A DNA stretch of 54,288 nucleotides. Origin: Pilasporangium apinafurcum. Its lineage: Eukaryota > Oomycota > Peronosporomycetes > Pythiales > Pythiaceae. Shown in pieces: positions 46,145 through 54,288 of the stretch (position 1 is its first letter; each line of letters begins with the position of its first letter). Location: the NCBI GenBank assembly GCA_001600495.1, contig BCKE01000014.1, positions 579,151 through 633,438 on the forward strand. Direction: 5' to 3'. The notes under the pieces are model-generated. The model did not search any database and had not been told where the DNA came from. It saw only the letters and a program-made list of their open reading frames with translations. The position numbers and the translations under genes are program-made.

Positions 46145-48184
46145 AGAGGATATACGATCTGAGAGTCAATGAAGCAAGTGAATGGTATCTAAGCCCATTT
46201 ATATATTTGAGCCTGGGAAAATGATTCAAAAGGCACAGCACCTAAGTGCTTCATAGTTACAGCACGAATCGCAAGGTTTCGTGAGACTATGGATGACAAG
46301 TAGCCGTAGCGGGCTCGATATTGCCATCAGAAATCAGTTTTTTGTGTGGAACTTGGGAAATTTTCAATTCCCTGTTTGCATGAGGCATTTGCCACGTTTA
46401 CAGTACACTGGGCTGCTTCTGCTTTCCCCTTAGGTCAACGCTACTACTCTTGATTGGGTGTGACTGTATTTTGCTGCATAAAATATTGGGAGCGTCATCT
46501 GCGGCTGTCAGATTCCTATGAACGCCATGGATTCAATATAACTTTGAAGTTCTCCTCTGTGCCACTCTAGCTGGCGCGTGATATATAACACGAGTATTTC
46601 TTTGACTCTCGATTGGGGACCAAGTAAGCTTCTCTTGGTTCGCACGCCATTGTTACTCCTCCCACGCTCCAGGCGACCATTTCTTTCTCTTTCTCTCCGA
46701 CTGATTTTTAATGCACATGTACTGTATGTAAATAGTGGCAAAGGAAACTGTGCGTTGGCGTGATCGTTGAATCCCAAGATTAAATTTACAGCTGCTACAT
46801 GAGTGAATGGAATCGTCTGGTGTGTCCGGCTGCGCAAATGGATAAAGCAATACACATCATGTTATGTGGTGCACAAGTAGATGATGATTGATTTCCATGG
46901 ATAATGAATATTTTCGTTCTTCAGGGTTCTCTTGTGAATCTTTTGTTGTCGTGTTGCATTGCATGATTGCGAAAGGTCAGCAAGCAAGCAGGAGCTCCAT
47001 TCCTTTGCAGCTCCTGGCAGCCTGCACTTTTTTGGTGGCATTTTTCTTTCGTCGTCTGGATGAGTGTGCTAGTTGGGTGGATGGAGAGGAGCGCAGGAAA
47101 GCGGAGGTCGCGATGCCAAGAAGAAGGTGAGAGGATTCCTTGAGCTTTGTACAGTAGACGCAAACACTTCAAAAGTGAGAGGAGGCAGGGAGAGGAGGGC
47201 ATGAGCTGGCATCAGGATACATGACCCCTCCGGTACTGTACTGTCTGGCAGAGGAGAGGAGAAGAGAGAAGGAGGCGTTGCATCCTTGAACTGCGCAGTT
47301 TTTGAAGTTCTCGGCTGTTTTGGGGCACATGGGCGATCACAAGAACTCTCTGTGTGTGTTATCGACTCGTTGAAGACGTACAGAAAGAGTATTTTGCTTG
47401 GTGAACTTCAATGCCACGCTAATACTGGACGACAACACAGAAGCACTATTCGCTTGCTTGCTTGCAGCGGAGCTGATACGCTGTAACTGTAAAGTGGATG
47501 GATGGAAGTTATAGGTATAAAGTACGGAAGTTAGCGCGGTTCTTTTTCTCTCTACCCCATGAACCTGTGGACACATTGTTAAGCAAAACTTGCCTAGAAG
47601 ATCACCAGCAGATGGACCAACACTGTTAAACTATTAAAGTTAGGCAGCTGATATATGATTGGGATCCTCGTAGTGACCTTGTAACCGTAGCCGGATGCAC
47701 CAAGTTGCGTCATTTGTGATAAATCCAAGACGTCAACCACTCTAGCTATTTTTCTGCGCTATTTAGATTGGACGAAGGTGCTACACTTGAACATCGAGGG
47801 CTTCCCCCCCCCCCTCCATTTTTTTTTTGCAGATTTCACCTGCTTTTGTATGTAAGTTCAGGGCCCACTGCTATCGTCTCCTCGAAACTCCAGCTCGCAG
47901 CGATGGGCATTCTTAGCTGTTTATACTACGAATAATAATTTACTGTATAAGAATCGCAACTATTAACTTGACCGCAAACTCGGTCGAGCTCGTCGATGCA
48001 TGCAGTTGAAGTTCCCAGTATGTAAATGGTTCGTCAGGTTGAAGCAGCGCGCCCAAACCTTCCATTATCCACAACCCAGTGACAGTTGTACATTGTTACA
48101 AAACAACAGACCTACTTCCTACCGTACGGCACCACCAACACATTCTGGTGTTTGACACTCCTCAGAGCGATCATGTACTTCACT
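46145..48184. other. About 2 kb with no supported gene
   Basis: Between the HSF region and the 3' end of the carboxylase gene. Only short open frames without recognisable content occur. A homopolymer pair (C run 47804-47814, then a T run from 47819) is the main feature. No transposon ends or tRNA are seen. Confidence 0.6.
47804..47828. repeat. C11/T10 homopolymer pair
   Basis: Eleven C, then TCCA, then ten T. Prone to length error in sequencing and to slippage. No function suggested. Confidence 0.85.
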
Positions 48185-50451
48185 TTACTCTAACTCAATC
48201 AGCACCAGTCCGTCCGTCACGAAATCGCCCTCCGCACAGAAAACCTCGCCTATTGTGCCGTCCATTGTCGCACGAATGACGTGCTCCATCTTCATCGCCT
48301 CCATGATCACCAGAGGTTGGTCTGCGGTGATTTTGTCTCCGTTGTTCACCAAGACTTTGATGATCTTGCCTGGCATCGGCGTGACAACCTTACTGTGAGC
48401 ACTACCACTTGAACCCTCGCCAGCCTCGAACGAGGGCAGTGGGATGTTAAATTTGTATTCATATCGCTGGGTGCCATCGTCACAGAACACATGCAAGTCT
48501 TGTTGGTGAATAATAGCAGTTCCTCTGAACTTACGATTGTCGACACGAAGCTCAAAGTCACCGTTTGTCTGGATCGTTCCGGTAACTTGAACCGTCACTG
48601 CGCTCCCATCTTCATCAGTCAAAGACACTTCGTATTGATTACTGCAGAGGAGTTTCACGTTCACATCAACCGCCTGATTTTCGTGACTGAGGTTAAACTT
48701 CCGCTCCAAGATTTCCAACGAACGAAAGTGTTTTAATGAATCCTCCGACCATGGTGAATGCAACTCTCCGTTAAAATCAGCAAGTGGACGGCGTTGCAAC
48801 TGTTCCAACAGCAACAAGCTAACAGCTCCCAAGGCTTTCGCATGAGTCGGAAACTTTGGTAATGGTTCCAGGACTTCATCACCAAACTTATTAAGGAAGC
48901 TTGTATCGACTCCGCCTTTTCTGAACTCAGGATGATCCGCGGTACGTGCCACAAACTCAATGTTGGTGGGTAACCCGACGATCTGGTACTGATGAAGAGC
49001 TTTTACCATCGCATTTAGCGCTTCTTGACGATCCTTACCGTGCACGATAAGCTTTGCGATCATTGGATCGTAGAAAATGGACACTTCGTCTCCTTCAACG
49101 ATGCCGGTGTCGACCCGAACACTATCCGAGGTGGGAGGCAATCGCACATGTTGCAACTTGCCACTTCCTGGGAGAAAATTGCTATATACGAAGAAACTCA
49201 AGTGTAAGCAAAACGATTGGCCATACTAGTCTTTCCAAGAAAGCACTTACTTGTATGGATTTTCAGCGTAGATACGCGCTTCAATCGCATGGCCATGAAT
49301 TTTCAAATCCTTTTGCTCAATCGGAAGTTTTTGGCCAGCAGCAACCTTCAGCTGGAGCTCTACGAGATCTTGTTTCGTGATCAGTTCTGTCACAGGGTGC
49401 TCCACTTGTAACCGCGTGTTCATTTCCATGAAATAAAACGACTCGTCTTCATCCAAAAGAAATTCGACGGTGCCAGCGCCAACGTAACCCACAGCTTTTG
49501 CTGCAGCAACAGCAGCATCGCCCATTTTCGTGCGCAAAGCTTTCGACATATGCGGCTAAGTAAAAACAATTCGATATGTTAAGTATTTAGACTGAGTAGT
49601 ATGCATTATATTCCAAGCTAGGGGGAATAACGTACCGCAGGAGCTTCTTCCAGCACTTTTTGATGTCGACGCTGCACACTGCAATCTCGTTCAAAGAGGT
49701 GGATCACGTTACCATGTTTGTCCCCAAAAATCTGCAGTTCTACGTGACGAGGCTTGCGCAAGTACTTCTCAATCAAAACACGTGAATCGCCAAATGAGGC
49801 TTTTCCCTCACGCATGCACGCTTCGACAGCTTCTTTCAAATCCCTATCGTCATCAACGATACGCATTCCTTTACCGCCACCACCAAGAACTGCTTTGATC
49901 AACACAGGGTAACCGATCTTGCGCGCTTCTGCCTGAAGTGTCTCAAAACTCTGATCCTCTCCATGGTAGCCTGGCGTGACTGGAACGCCAGCAGCAATCA
50001 TAATATCCTTCGATGCACTCTTCGACCCCATGGCTTCAATCGCTTTGACGGGCGGACCAATAAACTCTACATTCGCCTTGGCACACGCTCGGGCAAACGC
50101 CGCATTTTCAGATAAAAAGCCATAACCTGGGTGAACGGCCTCAGCACCGGAGAGCTTGCAGATCTCCAATATTTTCTCGTAGTTCAGATAGCTTTCACTG
50201 GCGGGTGCGGGCCCAAGACGGTATGCTTCTGTCGCCTGCTTGACGTGTTGGGAGTTGACATCGGCATCACTGTACACTGCCACAGTTTCAATGTTGAGTT
50301 TTTGCGCCGACCGAATTACACGCAGCGCGATTTCTCCGCGATTTGCGATGAGGATTTTCCGAAAACTACGTGGCACCGCAGCGGTTGATTGTGTCGTCAG
50401 CGGACGGCGATGGGTCTGCGCCAGTCGGATGGTTGGACGGAGGAAACGCAT
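48185..50451 (-). CDS. MCCC1: Methylcrotonoyl-CoA carboxylase biotin-carrying (alpha) subunit, mitochondrial
   Basis: Exons 50451-49636, 49555-49251 and 49181-48185 close in frame to 705 aa, close to human MCCC1 (725). It carboxylates biotin with ATP and bicarbonate, for transfer to 3-methylcrotonyl-CoA in leucine breakdown. The biotin carboxylase domain starts [18 protein letters not shown] and has the ATP-grasp loop GGGGKGM and [15 protein letters not shown] central linker region follows. The C-terminal biotinyl domain has EAMKMEH with biotin-accepting Lys671. The His after EAMKME is typical of methylcrotonyl- rather than propionyl-CoA carboxylase alpha; that is the basis of the call, so PCCA remains an alternative. 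The N-terminus [18 protein letters not shown] is a good mitochondrial presequence and supports the ATG at 50451 as start. The partner beta subunit is not in this window. Confidence 0.92.
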
Positions 50452-50850
50452 TTCTTCTTTGTTAGTCTCTTTCTCTCTGGCGTTCAATTGCTCGTCTTCC
50501 CACTCGCGCGGTTGCTTCTCTTCTAATCAACTTGGTTTGATGAAGTTGAAGGTATATCCCTTTATAAGAACATAACTTTCTTATAAAGAGTTGAAGATAC
50601 GAATCCCCTTTCTTGGTGGACGTCGACGAACGCAAGAACACGCCATTTTGGATACAAAATAATAATTTAGTGTGTATAAAATACCTATAATAGTATATAT
50701 AATATTTTAATTACATTATTTAGGCTTAAAATATTATTAAATTACTTTAATAGACATGGAAAGCGCGTGCAGCCCCACATGAAGCAACCGAAACCGAACA
50801 TCTTGATTGTGTGGGGGCGGCGCTGAAGATATCAAAACAACTTGCGAAGG
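50452..50850. promoter_or_regulatory. Divergent promoter region with an AT-rich core
   Basis: 399 bp between the carboxylase start (minus) and the EH-domain start (plus). Positions of about 50655-50755 are extremely AT-rich. No gene is seen. Confidence 0.5.
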
Positions 50851-53800
50851 ATGACAATGGCGCGCTGGCCAGAAGTTTGCTATGAACGTCTCTTTCTTGC
50901 TGCTGATACCGAGCGGCGGAATCGTATCGAGGGTGCACAGGCAGTCGCGTTCTTTGGGCAGTCGGGACTGCCAGTTGCAACGTTGAAGCATATCTGGACA
51001 CTCGCAGACAGCAAACAGCAACTCTTCCTCACACGAGAGGAGTTTGATATAGCGCTACGACTAGTGGCTTTAGCTCAGCAAGGATACGATATCTCAGATC
51101 CGACGGTGCTCAATCGGACGGCCAACATGCAGATCCAGCTGCCCCAGTTCCGGGGTACGTTAGTCTGGTGATATTGATGACACTTAAGCTGTTGAACTCA
51201 ACCTGGTCAATTTTATGACAGAGGAAGAGGTGAACCACAAACACTTTGGAATGTCGGAAGTGGATGAAGCTCGCTACATAGCCATTTTTCAAGAGTTGGA
51301 TGCCAATGGAGACGGTGTAATCACGCTTCCAGAGGCAATGAAGCTGTTCGACAAATCGGGACTTCCCAGAAACGTATGTCATCTTACTTTTTGTATGCAT
51401 GACCAATTGCCTATTAATATGTGCACACTTGTAGGAACTGGAAGAGCTGGTGTTGTTGGTAAAAACACTTCAGCTGCTGCCGGAGCGTGCCCATATTCAT
51501 CGCAACGAGTTCTCTATCGTCATGCACCTCATTGTCTGTCGAACGAAACGGGGATTGGGAGTATTGCCATTACAGTTTCCAAAGTATTTATTCCCACAGT
51601 TGCAGAACCCGTTGTGGATGGTCGGTGCTAAGTCGTTGGGATTATCGTTCGATCTGGGTGAGGTGTTCCAGTCAAAGCTTTCCCCGCCACAGAAGTTTGT
51701 GGATGTAGTTTCGTGTATGGAGTTATTGCAACGACAGGTACGTTTTTATACTTCGAAGCGCTGCATATTTCGGTGAAGAATGACTTACTGATAACAAGTG
51801 TATCTCAACCTCAGAGTCAAAATGAACAGTGCCAGATAGAGTTGTTTGAGCGTGTTGATACTTCCTTGGACCATTCTCAGCGGCATTTAGAGCGGTATGT
51901 TCAGGAAGCGATTTGTCAATTGCAGGAGCTATCGCTGGCGATTCCAGCGTCACTTACAGGTCTAATTGGCGTGTCATCCCTGGATGAGCTGCATGGTGTT
52001 ATCAGTGACCACATTACAACCCTCAAGAGGGATATTGGTACATTGACCACAGGCACTTCTCGAGATGATCTTGACAGTGCAAATCTGTTTGCAGAAGTCA
52101 CTCAACTGATGCAGAACCTACGCGACTTGAAGCAGCAAACACGTGAGCTGGAAGCAAGAAAAACGTACCTGAAACTTCAATATACAGCGAAGCGCTCATG
52201 TGCATCTTCACAAGCTACAAAGGGTGTGTTTGACTCAAGTGCAGTCTCAACGGACAGAATGCATCTACATAATGGAAATAACGAACAAGCAGATACCTCG
52301 AGACACAATTCCGTGGTGTGCGAGGGTCTGAAGATTAATACGTTCATTCAACCTGCCGAAATTTCAGCTAGTCATGGTACAGATTTTCCGTCTCGATCTG
52401 GGTCAACTGATGGTGCTCTTCGATCTCTTCAATCTCAAGCATCATTTGATGAGTCATTTCAATCACCGCGCATGGAAGCGCCTGCACGTAGCTTGTTCTC
52501 TCCCACAGTGGACGACATTAACAAAACTACTGGTTTTAACGAACCAATCGACAGTCCAGGTTCATTGTGGTCAAGCGGAGCAAAAGCTGAGTCAACGCTT
52601 ACTTCGAGCAACAAAAATGGGGATGAAATAGGCTGGGGCGACTTTGGATCGGCAACTGATGCTACTAGCACAGAAAACAAATTTGCTGAGTTTTCACATG
52701 CAACATCCGATCCTTCCATTCCGACCACTAGCTTTGGTTCATTTGGGAATCTCGTTGAACCCGAAACACGAGTTGGAGGTCGTTTGGATTCACCATCTCT
52801 TCTTGTCTTTTCGCCGACGGAAGCACTATCTTCGCCATCAAGAAAATCAGCACAATTTTTTGATGAAAGCATCCCTCATATAACTGACTCAGACGAGAGC
52901 AAAGGTAACGATGGCATTTTACCCAGACAGTCAATATTGGATCTTTACTCCGCAAATCCTCCTCAGCAAGGCGAAGGCTCCGTTCCAGAGTTTGATGTGT
53001 TTGCTCTCGCCGAAACATCTTCTTTTAGCGCAATGGATTCGGGTAATGATATCGATGTCAGCGTTGAAGAAAATGTAGCGGATGTCACCTCATCACTGCC
53101 AGCTCAAAGTACATCCACTATGCTTAAAGAAAATGATAGTTCAACAAAGGCTCTTTCGGCACCAAAAGTGAAACTGCCTGCATCAGAGAAATTCCCAAGC
53201 ACAGCGACTCCGTCAATATCCACAGCTGTATCTCCAGCAATACCATCTGGCCCATTACCATCCATAGAACCTTCGTTTGCCACGGCTTTTAGTGCATTTG
53301 AAGAATCTGCTGGCAGGAATGGTGGATCAGAAGATTTTAACACAGATTTTAGCTTTGTACCACCAAAATTGGCCAGTGAGAATGCCTCGCTCGAAGCATT
53401 TTCCACATCATTTTCTGACGAGGATAGCGCTACCAGCTTTCCTGTGTTTGACAGCGCTGCAGAGGCTGCTGCGAATATCACAGGTCAATCTGATTTTGCT
53501 AGCTTTGGAGAAGCCGAAGCTGATAGCGGAAAAAATCTGGCGAGCAACAACTTCTCTTTTGGTGATTTCGGTGCCTTTGAGACATCGTTTGACAATCCGT
53601 CGCCATCTTCATCTGCGTTTAACGAGTTTGAAGCATCTGGTGGGTTTGCTGACGGAAATGGAGCAACGTCATTCGACAACTTTGGGGAATTTAATTCTTT
53701 TGAGCAATCAAATGCTTCAGCTAATTTCACTCAGCTCGGAAATGACGGCGAATTTGCTGCGTTTGCTCAGTTTGATACCGACACGAAGACCTCACTACAA

Positions 53801-54288
53801 GGAAAAGAAGGAACTGATCATGTATCAGAAGTTCCCACAGGAGACTCGATCAGTAACCAGAAGGTACGTTGACTTTTTGCGCATCAATTGTCATAGTAGC
53901 TCGTAATTTACTTTGATATGCTGTGTTGTATATGCTAGCCGGAAGATGCTCGATTCGAAGCATTTGGTTGGTTCGGAGATTCCCGCACCTCCTCACAAAA
54001 TTACGCTTTTCCTGCATTTAATGAAATGCCCAGTACGAAAACAAGCAGCCCAACGACGAACATTTCCTCTGAAGAGTTCGCAACCTTTGGGTTTTTCACA
54101 GAATCAAGAACTGCTTCTTCCGAGAACACTACTAACAACACCATTACGTCAAGTAGCATAAGCATTGTTGATAGTCAAAATACAGAAGCACAATCCGAGT
54201 TTGGTGCGTTTGGATCATTTGAGGGTCCTTCAGAAGCAGTGACATTTTCAGAATCGACATCGTTCAGCACTGTGGGTGAATCAAGCGT
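50851..54288 (+). CDS. EH-domain endocytic scaffold (Eps15-like), 3' end beyond the window
   Basis: Exons 50851-51154, 51222-51373, 51435-51737, 51815-53863 and 53939 to at least 54288; all phases match. More than 1050 aa are visible and the frame is open at the right edge. EH1 (about 5-95): YERLFLAADTERRNRIEG, GLPVATLKHIWTLAD. EH2 (about 105-205) carries a calcium-loop-like DANGDGVITLPE and SGLPRNELEELVLL across two splice junctions. A short coiled-coil region follows (about 255-400). The remaining 650 residues are Ser/Thr-rich and disordered, studded with Phe motifs such as FGSFGNL, FGDFGAFE, FASFGE, FGEFNSFE and FGAFGSFE. In Eps15-type proteins EH domains bind NPF peptides, and DxF/FxxF-type motifs bind AP-2. 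A clathrin-coat adaptor role at the plasma membrane is therefore likely. The C-terminus and any UIM or Ca-binding part are not visible. Confidence 0.9.

Noticed and set aside
50452-50487. N-terminal extension of the carboxylase subunit
   Set aside because: The extension would need a TTG start; the ATG at 50451 begins a good mitochondrial presequence.

Overview
The window is nuclear DNA from a protist and fits an oomycete best. Genes are close together on both strands. Introns are mostly 60-95 bp with plain GT..AG ends. The gene set is eukaryotic but not animal, plant or fungal: a PTEN-type phosphatase, a TKL pseudokinase, a PX-AGC kinase, a bZIP protein with an altered basic region, a CH-domain flagellar-type protein, and a CRAL-TRIO/PH fusion. 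Moderate coding GC, AT-rich spacers and the gene density would suit an Albugo-like or downy-mildew-like genome. The species call is inference only. I see no rRNA, convincing tRNA, CRISPR array, phage or transposon gene.

Layout. 1-139 is the 5' end of a minus-strand gene, followed by about 2 kb with no gene. 2095-8669 holds two large convergent genes I do not recognise. 9005-12949 is an intronless NRPS-like enzyme with an N-terminal thioesterase, then adenylation, carrier and reductase domains. It is followed by a FolD-type folate enzyme. 14096-16797 (minus) is a PX-domain AGC kinase. 17785-20743 (minus) is a tandem pair of PP1 catalytic subunit genes with identical intron positions. 21422-29882 (plus) holds a trefoil-like/TM/CRAL-TRIO/PH protein, an eEF1A lysine methyltransferase-like enzyme, a PTEN-like phosphatase and an acylated TKL pseudokinase. 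30031-33758 holds ALKBH7-like (minus), METTL21-like (minus) and DPH7-like (plus). 35253-37585 is a bZIP protein, 37881-40733 (minus) a mitochondrial RRM protein, and 40948-43562 a CH-domain protein. 45016-45780 (minus) is a heat-shock-factor-like protein set in two gene-poor stretches. 48185-50451 (minus) is the biotin-carrying subunit of methylcrotonyl-CoA carboxylase. 50851 to the right edge is an EH-domain endocytic scaffold.

Most genes are unlinked housekeeping or signalling functions, as is normal in such genomes. Two groupings stand out. One is three enzymes of types known to modify translation elongation factors within 9 kb, two of them sharing a 139-bp divergent promoter. The other is the PP1 pair, whose exons are almost identical over patches while the introns between them are unrelated. 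The most unusual gene is the thioesterase-adenylation-carrier-reductase protein. Exon models were built by hand from splice signals and reading-frame phase; each multi-exon model given here closes in frame.
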